64,000 bases of DNA from Falciphora oryzae (Eukaryota > Ascomycota > Sordariomycetes > Magnaporthales > Magnaporthaceae), in contig JNVV01000026.1 in the NCBI GenBank assembly GCA_000733355.1, forward strand, positions 128,245 to 192,244, written 5' to 3'. Under the pieces are notes generated by a model. The model was not told where the DNA came from. It saw nothing but the letters and a program-made list of their open reading frames with translations, and ran no database searches. Positions 22,601 to 33,973 of the stretch are shown piece by piece (the stretch's first letter is position 1; each line of letters starts with the position of its first letter). The translations under genes were made by a program, and so were the position numbers.

Positions 22601-23286
22601 CCGTCCAGCCTGGTGCTTGGGGTGCCACAGCCTCGACCAACGCCGGTTCCTACGCTAGCAGCATGGGCTTTGCGGGACAGCCTCAGCTCAGCCCTGTCCC
22701 GACCACCGCGGCCGGCCAGGCCCAGCAGTCTCCGTACTTTGCCGGATCCGCATACGGAAACACGCAGCCGCAGACCCAGCAGCAGTCGCAGCCTGCCTTC
22801 TTCGGCACCAACACATATGGCAACAACACGGCCACACAGCAGAACGCGCCACGCGGCATGTACGACGGCTGGGGTAGCTACGGCGCGCACCAGCACCACA
22901 CCGCCAACCAAACCCGCGGCGCGCACCAGCAGCAGGCGGCTAGAAGCCACCAGCGCCACGTCAGCGCGCCCTGGCCCAACTCGGGCATGATGGGCGGCGG
23001 CCAGAACAACTACCAGTTCGGCGCCGGCGGCGCCGCCATGCCGCAGTTCACGGCGGGCCCGCCTATGGATCCGGCCCTGCTCGGAAACTCGCAGCACCGC
23101 CGCTCGTCGCTTCCGCACAACCATGCCGCGGCGCCCACCGCGCCCATGATGCCGGCCTCGCAGGCTCCCCAGGCCCAGCCCCAGACCAGCGCTGGCAATC
23201 AGCAACCCAACCCCGGCTATGACATGGGCCAGCACCAGGCCCACGTCCAGAACCCCAACGGCCGGTACGACTTTGATCGTCGCTAA
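19640..23286 (+). CDS. Large nuclear regulator-like protein, three exons, family not recognised
   Basis: Exons 19640-20547, 21166-21967 and 22042-23286 give 984 residues. Introns: 618 nt (GTGAGT...TACAG) and 74 nt (GTAAGT...CAACAG). The ATG at 19640 has a good context (ACCATGG). The N-terminus (MDVTALLNSG) is of a type common in fungal transcription regulators. Residues 1-300 are Ser/Pro/Gly-rich and disordered. A conserved-looking Cys/His basic block in exon 2 reads RCLWGNVPC, HIFGRNKLCTRQIPD, HFCRKHYQRARYR, RLVIRQINKIRKW, followed by a lysine-rich KKRSR signal. Exon 3 starts with a helical WLIEKVGDGYTTEQVL segment and ends in a long Gln/His/Pro/Gly-rich tail. The composition suggests a nuclear, possibly developmental, regulator. 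I cannot name it; an Acr1/MedA-like identity would need a search. Confidence 0.82.
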
Positions 23287-25099
23287 GACCGCCCTGGACT
23301 CTCCCTCCCATGGCTGAGGTCAGCTTCCGGATTCCCTCATCTGTCAGCTTGGGGGGCGTGTGACGGTGGGCGCTGGTATTTTTGCCGTTTGTTGTATGGG
23401 TGTGTTATTGTTGGTCCCCGGTCCCCCCGGCCTTCATATAATACGGTTTGCGGACGCTCTCTGCCCAGACCTGAAACCCGCCAAAGGATACTTTTTTTTC
23501 CCCACAAAGAGACACCTTTTTCGGCCGCCATCCCAGGCGATACAGACGGCACACCAACCAATGCGCCCACGCCGCCCACGCGCCGCCAAGCCACACATAC
23601 CGACGGATGGGTGAGAGCTGGAACCCTCGCCCCCTCCCCCTCCCTTATTTCCCATTCGAGTACCCGAAAACAGCAACCTGCGTCACCCCTACCCAAAAGA
23701 GATCCCCAGAAAAAACAACAGTCACATGATGAAATCCGCGAGATGGCACCAATTCCCCTCTTCTTCCCTCGCAGATCCCCCTTTTCCTAACAGGTCGTTT
23801 CCTTCTCCATGTACAAATTAGCTCCTCCTTTTTCTCTCTCTCTTTTCGGTTGGCGGTTACGGAATCGGCGGTGGCAGGGCCTTTCCTTTCTTCTTTCCAG
23901 GCGTCTGGGGTTTCTCGGCCTGCACATATCACGATCTCACATTCGCTGTATATCTATCCTACACCCACTCGCTCTTCGCAGACGGATTTCCTTGGCGTTT
24001 TTCTTTCATTTCTTTAATGGCTGCAGCAATGCTCAAAATACGATGATTTTTTTCCCCCCCTTCTTCTGTACTGATTCCCTCCTCCTTCAACAACCTCGCA
24101 CAGGAACAGGGGCAAACGGGCCCGTCTTTTTCTTTTCTTTCTTTTGTTTTTAATTTCATGGGAAAAGGGGAGGGGTTTGCCAATTGGGGGACTGGCGTTT
24201 AGTTAGATCGAGGGCTTAGGTTAGTAGCCAAAAAAAAAAAAACAGGCTGGACAGCAGCTGTGACTTTTCACAGATAGAGCAGTGACTTGCCTATGCGCGT
24301 GCAGGTTCTGGGGAATGGTAAAAGTTCAAAGGCGCAAGTTTTCAACCAGGCTATACTAATATCGCTTTCTAATAGGTCTTTTTTCGTATTTCCATCTTGA
24401 CATTTTTTTGCTTCCGGGTCCCTTTCTTGCCGATCTTTTTTTCTCCGGCCAGCCTTGCCTTGGCTGGGTTGGGTGGGTAGGTAGCCACGATCTTCTCTTC
24501 ATTCCTCTGTTCTTTCCCGGACGGACGGTCGAATATGACACTACCAGGACTTCCCTTCCCGACTCTCAAGGGTGTCTGCCGCTCAGCACAGAAAAAGACC
24601 CCACCTAGCCCATGCATAGATATCGCTGCAAGCAGCCTCCTTGGGGGGTGGCGTGTCCTGTCCTCGTGGGATGCGCAAGGCATCTCGTCTCCTCGTCGGT
24701 GACTTGGCCCTACTTGCTGCGCTCTCGTTCGATGGGCTGACTGGCTGGCTCTGTTTGGTCGGCCACCCACACACCACACCACACTAACCACGAGCATACA
24801 GCCTCAACCCTGGGGCGGTTCTGGGCTCGATCGGGCCGAAGCCGTCCGTGACGATACAGAAGATGCCGGGCTCGCCGCTCGTCAAGAATTCCTGCCTGCC
24901 CAAACCGGGAATGCTCGGGCTTGAACTCCCCCCTTTGTCCCCCTCCTTCACATCATATATCGGCCCTTTTTCTTTGATGCTTATGCTGCTGAGTGGCAAA
25001 AACAAACAAAGGCATTGAAGGAGCCGAAGCGGGAATCTGGCCGCGGAGAGCGAGAGCTGCGCGCTGCCATTATGCCGACCGAGCAGGAGAGTATGCCGG

Positions 25100-25147
<48 letters not shown>

Positions 25148-28100
25148 TGGACCTCGCCAAAGCCTAAAAAAAATGAGCGCTAGCTGCCTTGGGAGGGTGG
25201 GCGGTGGGCGCAGGGATCGACGGGTGTGTACGTACAAAGAAAGCAGTCTCACTCGAGCAGGCATCAAGCCGATGGTCGACGAAGGGGATATGCCTCGCAC
25301 CTCGCCGAGCAGGCATCAGGGGGCTGGCGATCGGTGACGGTCGACAAAGAGAAAGAGAGAGCAGGCATCAGCTGGGGTCGAGAGTGGACGACGAAGCCCG
25401 AAAGGGGGTACGAGGCACACGCAATAAAACGACGGGAATTCCGATGAACCACAACGGCATGGCCAGAAAACAGACTTTTTATCCCTTCTTTTTTTAAACC
25501 TCCTGCTGGCCTCCTCCCTCCTTTTTCTTCCCTCCGATGGGGGAGCACCGAGGACGGATGATGGGTCTTCCGATTCTTATTTTATCTCAAGTTAGGTTTC
25601 TTTCTTTTTTTCCCCCCTGATCGTTGGTGCCACTGCTCCCAGTCCTTGTCCACCGGACAGTCGCAGTCGCACGCCCATCCCCACCGTATCATGCGTAAAG
25701 ATGCTCTTCGCACGCAATCGCCACCGCACTGACAACGCCTCGACGGGCGGAGAGCCAGAGGACGGCAGGCAGCAGGCTTGTCCTGAATCTTGGTGCCTAG
25801 CCTCCTTTTGCCTCTCCGTTCGTCACCACGGGCGGCGGGTGACGGCGGGGTGGCGGGAATTCACAGGAAGGCGGAGGGAGAGGAGGCGAACGGGCAGCAC
25901 TTGGCAGCCTCCTTGATCCATCCACGATGCCAAAACACAGACTGTGGAGTGTAGGCTACGTTCTGCGACTTGCCTGGAGGCGACGGTTGGGACGGAGCTG
26001 ATCTTGGACAAGCTGAAAAGAAGTCGATTATGTAACTTCCTTTTCCCTCTCTTCTCTTCTCAAACATATTTCTTGCAAACAAGATCCCAAAGGAGGAGCC
26101 GTCAGTGGGACACATTACCGTCGATCCGAACCCGTTGCGGGCTCTAAAAAGATATGGGGGAAGAAGGGCTGGGGGCAAGGAGGAGGAACGCGAGGGTTCC
26201 ATCCCCTCCCCTTACCACCACTCTAAAGAGGGTGGGCATCATGTTTCGCGTCGCTTCTTTTGGGGGTCCCGGGAGGCTTGTACCTCGGTACTGCTGGCTG
26301 GCGCTGCCACATGCATGTTGGTTTTGGGGCCCCGGGTGGAGGCCAGGGAGGGGGGTTGGACGGGGGACAGCGGATGGAGTGAATGGAGGAAAGGGGTGCG
26401 CGCAAGAAAACTATTATGGCAGCTAGACCAGAATCGAGGCCGGGTGGCGGTTCGGGCAGAGGTTGCGAGGCCCGAGTTGGGTAGCATCAAAGATAGAGTA
26501 GGCGGGTAGAAAACGGGCTGTTGCAACTGCGCATGTGATGCTCGAACAAGAGGGAGGGGCGGCAGCGGCGTCGGAGGCAGTGGGCGGGCGGCAGGTCGAC
26601 ACGGACGATGCGCTGCGGGGATGTCAGAGTTGAGTTCTGTCTAGATTATCACCGTCACCGGAGGCGTTGGGAGGAAGAACAAGAGGGCTGGGGTGCAGGC
26701 AAGAAGGTTCAGGCTGGGCGCGCTCTTCAACATCAGATGGCCTTTTTTCCGTCTTTTTCCCTTGTCTCCCTTGTTCCTTGTTTTGTACTCGCTGACCACC
26801 AACTCGCTCATCTTGGGCTCTCCGAACGAACAACCCGAACTGCTGATCTGCGAGAGTTGAGAGAGTGTGTGCTCCTTGGAGTTGGCCGCTACGCCCACGC
26901 CCTCCATGGCCTGGGAGTCTTTCGTACCCGCCGGGCGGACATGGGAGGGGAAGGAGAATAGTAGCAAGGGAGGCTCGTCGACGGCCGAGAAGGCATGATG
27001 CATGCAAGTGCTATGCTCTTCCTTTACGTATCAGAGAGCGGCACGAGCGGACGGCATCGCCTCTCTCGCGCTCTGCATGCGCATTCCGTGCACAAGCTTT
27101 TTATGCGCTCGGAGCAACGAGGACAAGGACGAGCGTGAGGAGTGTATTGTATGTAGATGAATAGGTAGGTAGGCAGGTGGGAGATGGAGAATGACGACGC
27201 TGCGTCAGTCGCCGTCGTCAAAATTGAAGCGAGTCTTGGCTTCCATTCTGGAGCCCCCTTTTTTTACCGAGCGGGAAAATGACGATGGGGTTGCGAATAA
27301 CGGGCGGGATCCTTCCCGATCGGGTTGCCCGATTAGGCAAGGGTTGGAAGGCCAAGCAAGCCGACAGGGTGAAGCACGTGCAGGGGAAGCCCACTATGGA
27401 AGGTCCATCTTTGGGAGCTGCTGAGTTCAGAAGGAGCTCCAGCGCGACTGCCCGCTGGCGACCACACCTGAGGAAAAGACACATGCGCTGTTGTGCCACC
27501 CCAGATTGGGCAGGCTATCGATCCGTCCAGTCCTTTGCGGTGGCCAGTCACCCCAACTGTCCTTTTGCGCACAACCATACGAACTCGCCAATCACCCGGG
27601 CTGCCCGAGAAGGGACCAAAATGGCCGCATTGTAGCATGGCCGAATTGCCGTGACCAAGTGGCCAAGACGCGCTCACTCAGCCCCGACGACAGCAGCCTA
27701 CCTACCTGCCTACCTGCTCATACTTACATCACAGGCTCTTTCGGCTTCGGCGTGATTTATCCCTTGCCGACATCGATGCTGCTGCCGTTGTGTTCCCGCC
27801 GTTGTCAAGCCCCCGTCACCCAGCCGTGCGATCCTGCAGCCCTGGTCGAGCCTCGATCAAGATTCGCGGATCGAGTGTGCGACCAGCGCTGAGATTGCAC
27901 CAAGGCCATCAGGTGGCGCACCGCCATAGTTGGCTCTGACTGGCCAGCTCGTTTCGTCATATCAATTTCCTCCCTTCACATTCCCTCAACCACATACCTA
28001 TCTCAATCCCTTGCACTTCAGCTCGCTGTGTGGCCGGTTGGTTCACTCTGCAGACAAGATACTACCCCGTTCCGGAGACATACCGTTTTCGGTTAGGGTT

Positions 28101-28458
28101 GCGGCTGGTGGTGCGGCTCGTGGGTGTCATCGCACATATCCATGGTTGAGAACCCTTGCGGTGGCCCAGATGGTCGGTTCATTCTCCACTCGATGCGTGG
28201 CATGAAGTGGAGGCCCTGGAAGACAATGGCACGGGGCGGTGACACTACACTTTTCACCACCCTCGTGCCCTCCCACTCGCGTTTTTCTCTCCAACTCGCC
28301 GGCCGAAGCGCGCGGATCATGGACCGACACACACTCACTCGCCTGGCTGGCCGGCCTGTCGCGTAACGCCATCCCGACGTAGACCAAACGGGAGGGAACA
28401 AAGCAAGAACAAAGCCGGTGGCTGTCCCACCGCCCTAGCTAGCCTGGCCGCCAGAGGT
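23287..28458. other. Intergenic, 3' region of the regulator and upstream of the P450
   Basis: Pyrimidine-rich 3' untranslated sequence after 23286, A13 at 24230-24242, a CA microsatellite at 25103-25145 and a T/C-rich stretch near 25590. No open frame looks coding. Confidence 0.5.
25103..25145. repeat. (CA)21 dinucleotide microsatellite
   Basis: An uninterrupted CA run of 43 nt, useful as a length-polymorphic marker. Not in a gene. Confidence 0.95.
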
Positions 28459-28464
28459 TATAAA
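28459..28464 (+). promoter_or_regulatory. TATA box of the cytochrome P450 gene
   Basis: TATAAA lies 60 nt before the ATG at 28524, implying a short leader of about 30 nt. Confidence 0.5.
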
Positions 28465-28523
28465 GACCGCCCGCGCCAGCAGACATTGAAAACTTGACCA
28501 GCGAAAACCCACCATCGGACAAG

Positions 28524-30771
28524 ATGGCTATCCTCACGCTGGCTGCGGCCGGTTTGGCCTTGTACTGGGCCTTTACCCTTATCTCGGGACTGTTGGCCAA
28601 CATTGCCAAAGCAAAAAAGACGAATTTGCGCTATCTGGTTGTCTGTGAGTGCCGTCTCCGAGAGAGCAAACCGGTGGAACAGACGTTTGAGCTGCGAATT
28701 GCGCAGCAGAATATGGACTGCATTCTAATTATCTCTCGTTCTTTTCCCTCTCTCAAGTCTGCTGCCCCGATAACAATGTCTGGTACGAGGTCCAGAAACT
28801 GGTCCTGCCCATCATGAAGATGCTCATGCCAGCCTCGTGGTGGGACAACTGGCTCTTGTAGGTGTCATGGTCCTCCCCCTTCGGAGCCACTACCATCCCT
28901 TCCAAGCCAGATATCTCTAACCAACAGAACCGGACCGGAATCAGCATCACAAAGAGAGACTGGGCATTCCACGGCGGGCAAAGGCCCTGGGACATGCTGG
29001 GTGACTGCTTCCTGGTCGTGTCGCCGGGCACCATCCTCTTGTACACGCGCAGCCCAGACGTGATCCAGCGAGTCACGAGCCGGCGGGAAGACTTCACCAA
29101 GCCGACCTACTTGTACCAGCTTATAGCCCGGTACGGCGACAACGTGGTCACCACCGAGGGCGCCGTCTGGCGCATGCACCGTCGCGCCACAAGCATCATC
29201 TTCACCGAGAAGCTGGTGACCCGGGCCTTTGGCGAGGCCGTCCGCCAGACTCAGGCCATGATTCGGCACTGGGGCAACAGCAACGGCGACGACGGCCACG
29301 ATACGGTCACTGCGACGGTCCAAGACCCGGCCAAAGACACCATGACGCTGGCCCTCAACATAGTCGGCTCTGTCGGCTTCGGAATGCGCTTCCCCTGGCC
29401 GGGCGAGGCGTCCGCAAAGGACGCTGACCCCAAGATGCTCAAGTACACGACCGCTGTGCCCGGGAGCAAACACACCATGACACTCCCTAGGTCTCTGGAG
29501 GCCGTTCTGGACCATATCCTGCCGCTAGTGATATTCCCTAGCTGGCTGCTACGTGAGCTTTCCCTTTCTGCTGTTTGAGAACCGCAGAAGTACGTAGCTC
29601 TAGTAGTGTACGCTAACCAAAGTCGAACCGTCGCAAAACAGGACGCCTCCCGTTTAGCTGGGCTAAGACCGCGTCCACCGCCGACGCCACCTATAAACAC
29701 CACATGATCGAGCTCCTGCGCCAAAGGAAACAGGAGCTGCTCGAGAGCTCGAGCAATGAGCATAAAGATGAGGAGAAGCAGGGGATAGACATTATACAAT
29801 CCCTGTTGAAATCATCCAGTCAGGTGAGCGGCAGCAGCGACGAAAAAGGCGGCGCCGGGCTCCCCCTCTCGGACGTCGACATCATCGGCAACGCCTTCGT
29901 CCTGATCCTGGCCGGGCACGAGACGTCGGGCGACGTGCTGCACTTTGCCCTCCTCTACCTGGCCCTCAACCCCGCCGCGCAGCGCGCGCTGCAGGCGGAC
30001 CTGGACCGCATCGCGGGAGTTGATGCGGCAGCAGAGGACGGCAAGAAGCGGCCGCTGCCGTCGTGGAGCCAGGTCGGCGCGATGCTGTCCGGCATGCCCG
30101 GCGCCGTCGTCAACGAGACGATGCGCATGATGCCGCCCGTGGTGCAGATCCCCAAGCACGCATCCGGCGACCAGCCCTTGGTCGTGTCCGCCGGCGATGC
30201 TGCCGCGCCGGTCGAGTGCGTCGTGCCCGACGGCACCATCGTGCAGATCGTCGCCGTCTCGGCGCACCGCCACCCGCGCTACTGGCCCCCTACACCTGGC
30301 GAGAGCGCCGGCGTGTCCGACGTCGACGAGTGGATTCCCGAGCGGTGGTTCCGGCCCACCGCCGCCACGACCACGACTACTAACGACCAGGCCGACGACG
30401 AGGTCGACGACGACGACTACATGGGCGCCATGGCCTTCCGCCCGACCCGCGGCGCCTTCGTGCCCTTCTCGGACGGCGCGCGCAGCTGCCTGGGCCGCCG
30501 CATGGCGCAGGTTGAGATGATGGCGGCGCTCGCGACGCTGATGGGGTCGCACAGCGTCGAGCTGGCCGTCGACGATTTCGTGGAGGGTGACGACGAGGTC
30601 GACCGCATGGGGCCCGCCCGGCGCAGAGAGCTGTACGGCCGCGCCAGCGAGCGGGCGCGCCGCGTGATTGGGGAGGCTTACAGCGTGATCTCGCTCAAGC
30701 TGCAGGACGGGGCTCGCGTGCCTGTCAGGTTCGTGCCGAGGGGGGAGGAGAGGTTCGTTGGTGTCGACTGA
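28524..30771 (+). CDS. Cytochrome P450 monooxygenase (microsomal)
   Basis: Exons 28524-28644, 28758-28857, 28945-29552 and 29642-30771 give 652 residues. Introns of 113, 87 and 89 nt all have GT-AG ends; the second acceptor (AATCAG at 28944) was chosen because it alone restores the frame. A hydrophobic anchor is at residues 2-27. The I-helix motif AGHETSG is at 367-373, the ExxR motif (ETMR) at 435-438, the PERW region near 508, and the heme loop FSDGARSCLG with ligand Cys559. Family role: NADPH-dependent oxygenation on the ER membrane, with electrons from P450 reductase. The protein is longer than the usual 500-560 residues because of an acidic Thr/Asp-rich insert between PERW and the heme loop and a C-terminal extension. 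The substrate cannot be read. No biosynthetic cluster partner is adjacent. Confidence 0.9.
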
Positions 30772-31716
30772 AGACAGGCGGATAGAGAAGTTTCTGTGTT
30801 TTGTTCCTCGAGTGTGTAGTGTGTATACTTTTAGTAGAATACCCAATATCGAGACGTCTTTGAGCAGGAAATCACTGCCAAGGGACCGGTCGTGGTTCAA
30901 CGGAAAAGAGGCACGATATATTCCCACGCCGGGTAGCTTGAAAAGATTTCGTCGTCGTAAGTTGGTGGGCAGCCACCGGAGGCCACAACCGTCTGCTTGG
31001 GCGCACGTAGATCAACCCAGTTGCCTCCTGAGCGAAGAGCAGTCGTCCTTGCTTTTGAAGCCTACACGTCTCCTACCCAGCCCGGCCAGAGTCCCAAGCC
31101 ACACAGCCGCCATCCATACCGGGGATATCATTCCCTCCCTAGATCCAGGCCTCTCCGTACCTCCCAAACCAAAGACAAGGAATACAAGCACGAAAACGGA
31201 CGCATAAGGAGCCAATCCACAATATGAACACGCACCGCCCCCAAGGTGGCAGTAGGACATAAAAAGAAAAGAGCTAGTCAAGAAACCACACTTCCCAGGA
31301 AAACACGGATATAACCAAATGACCACCAAAACCAACCCAAAATCCCCCCTTGACCGCCAGAGCGAAAGAGCTACCTAGCCATAACAAATAATGCCCTGAC
31401 GCGCGCCGCGCGAAAAAGAGACGATAAAAACCCAATCAGATGTGTATCTTCCAGTGCTGCCCGCAGAGCGAGGAAACAAATGGCCGATATATGGGGGGGT
31501 AATTAAAAAGCCGAGGTATCAGGTGAAAAAAAAAAGGGGGGGGAGGGGACAAGCTTGGAAACCGACGACGCCAGAAAACGCCCGGGTGAAAAAACAAAAG
31601 AGTAAGGAATAGACAGATATGTGGTAGGGAGGTAAAATGGGGCGCAAGTGGGTGGAGGGGTAAGCGACGCTTGCGAGGAAAGAAGGAAATAAAGACATTG
31701 TCTTTTTTTTCCCCTC
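30772..31716. other. Convergent intergenic region
   Basis: 3' flanks of the P450 (plus) and the SAP/TM gene (minus). AC-rich and A-rich stretches only; no coding signal seen. Confidence 0.5.
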
Positions 31717-33087
31717 TTACTTCCGCAACACGGCGTCATACATGGCCATGAGCCCCGTCACGCCGCAGCCGACGATGGCGCCCTTCCAGCCGCCGTAGAG
31801 GGCCGAGTTGATGCGCGCGACCGACAGCGGGTCGGCCAGCCCCCAGAAGCTGACGCCCTGGGCGTAGACGACGTAGGTGAGCAGCGCCTTGACGACGCTG
31901 TACGCCAGCGGGTCGACGGCCGACTCGGCGCCCGGGCCCGCGACGCCGCGGGGCCTGCCGCGCGTGGCGACGCCGGGCACGTGGCCGCCGCCGCCGTTGT
32001 GCGCGGCGCCCAGGTTGACAAAGTAGCCCGCGAGCGCGGGCAGGACGGCGCTGGTCGCGGCCCACAGCAGCGCGGGGCTCCAGAAGGAGGCCGTGAGCAG
32101 GAGGAACATGTCGGGGACCTGGACGGGGTAGTCGCGCGTGCCCAGGAACTGGACCGCGGGCACCGTGAAGGCGTAGCGGTCGGCCAGCAGCTCCGGGCGC
32201 AGGTGGTAGAGCTCAAAGGCCGAGACGAGGAGCAGGACCGAGGTGACGGTGGAGAGCGACTCGCGCGCCGCGCGCGTGGCCTCGGTGACGCCCGACTCGG
32301 CGTAGATGGAGGCGACGCGCTTCCGCACAACGAGGGTGCTGCGGTCGACGGCGTTGGCGACGTCCGCGGGCGTCGCGGGCAGCGGGATGCGCTGCGCCAG
32401 CGACAGGGCGCGCGCCGGCGTGCGCACCAGTGCCGTCGTGGTCGCGGCGCCGACGGGCGACGGTTGTGACTCCTCATCGCTGCTGTTTGGTCCCGAGACG
32501 CGTGAGTTAGTCGCGTTGTTTATCGTATAGTATCTGGCGCGTCCGGCTTGCCCCGCAGAAGGGAAATACTCACGCCGCGGCGACAATCTCGCCGGGCACC
32601 TTGGTCTGGCGGCGCTTGGTGATCTTGAGCTCGGGCGCTTCCCTCTTGACTGGCGACCCCAGGCCGCGGGTGCGGGCGGGCTGGGTGTAGTAGGGGCTGA
32701 GCTTTGGGTCTGCCACGAACCGATCCGAGTTCTCGGTCAAGTACTCGTCCAGCGTCGCCTCGAGATCCTTCCTAAGTCCATCGTAGCTGTGGGAGGGCGG
32801 CGCGTTAGCAAAAAGACGCGTCGCGGGGTTCTGCGGTGGTGTGCGACGCAATGATCTCGCGATGCGCTGTGCTTGCGATGGGCCCGCGATGCGACAGACG
32901 GGATTCTGGACAGGGCCTGTCGCGAGGGTAGTCGCAGCCGCAGTCGCAGTCGCAGTCGCAAGCCGTCGCGTCGCTTCCCGGACGAGGGGACCGGATGGAT
33001 GATGCGCACATACTTTTTCAGGCCAATGTGCTCGGCCAGATCGATCAGTTCTGCCTTGCGCAGCGAGCGCAACCATGCGTTGGCCAT
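31717..33087 (-). CDS. SAP/HeH-like N-terminal domain plus multi-pass membrane protein
   Basis: Exons 33087-33014, 32786-32574 and 32482-31717 give 350 residues. Introns are 227 nt (GTATGT...CCCACAG, TGCTAAC branch) and 91 nt (GTGAGT...AAACAG). Residues 1-50 form a helix-extension-helix (SAP/LEM-like) pattern: WLRSLRKAELIDLAEHIGL followed by YDGLRKDLEATLDEYL. A basic linker (SPVKREAPELKITKRRQTK) follows. Hydrophobic segments lie near 173-191, 218-253 (probably two helices), 287-310 and 327-348. SAP/HeH folds bind DNA or chromatin, and the pairing with membrane helices suggests an inner nuclear membrane or ER protein; that is inference. It ends close to the P450 on the opposite strand. Confidence 0.8.
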
Positions 33088-33973
33088 TGTTGATTCTGTG
33101 TCGCCTGTGCACGCCCTGGGGTGGGTACTTTTTTGGTGGTGTTGGTGGTGTTCTTTTCGTTCGATCGCGTCGGGATGGTTGATCGCGGTGGAATGCTGTT
33201 TCTTTTTTTTTTATTGAAGCTCTTGTTCAAGGCAAGGGATTGTTTCTTTTTTTGCTCAAGCAAACAAAGCGTGGTGCTAGAGCTTGTTCCAGGATCACGT
33301 TGCTGAGGGGCGTCGGACGAGCTTCAAAGCTTTGGTCAAGATGGAAAGCAAGAGTAGGAGGGGTGGGCTGGGGTCTTGGGCCGACCGTGCAGTAGCGGGA
33401 CGTGGATGATTTGTTGTTTGTTATGATCTACGATTTAGCGCAGGCCCACCTCCTTCTCGTTTGGGCGAGCAACCGCCCTCGTGCGGGGGCCGAGTAATGT
33501 GGCCGTGTTAGGGAGGTACACGTGACTCGGTCGCTGCGATTGGATGGACGGTGCGCAATTCACGTCGCATTACACCCAAATCAGGCCATCCGCGGCTCCT
33601 CACTAACAGCACGGGCAAGTCATCAATCATTTGCTTCCATCAATATTTCACCAAATCAGCCAGCAAAAAGCCACCCGCACCCACCTGTTCATGCATCCTC
33701 TTTCCTGAGCAACCGAGATCATTTGTATGAGGCCGTGGATTCCTTTGGCTCCTCCACAAGTCAGAAATGTAAAAGACAATCCGAGCCGTCTTGCCTCCAG
33801 CTTACACAACGACGGGCAGTCAGTCAGCCAGCAACGCTGTTCCGCCTTCTATATTTTTATAAGTGTATAAAATTGAGAGACCCGGCCAACACAAACAAAC
33901 AAGACGACGTGGTATTTCCCGCAAGACCAAACCAAGCCAAACCCGCAAAACAAAAGAAACACACTTATATATC
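33088..33973. other. Intergenic, upstream of the SAP/TM gene and 3' of the DUF3405 gene
   Basis: Promoter of the SAP/TM gene (CT/T-rich around 33190-33260) and the 3' untranslated region of the DUF3405 gene. No gene seen. Confidence 0.5.

Noticed and set aside
21991..23244. 417-codon minus-strand open frame
   Set aside because: Antisense to exon 3 of the regulator gene; the plus strand is supported by splice sites and phase.
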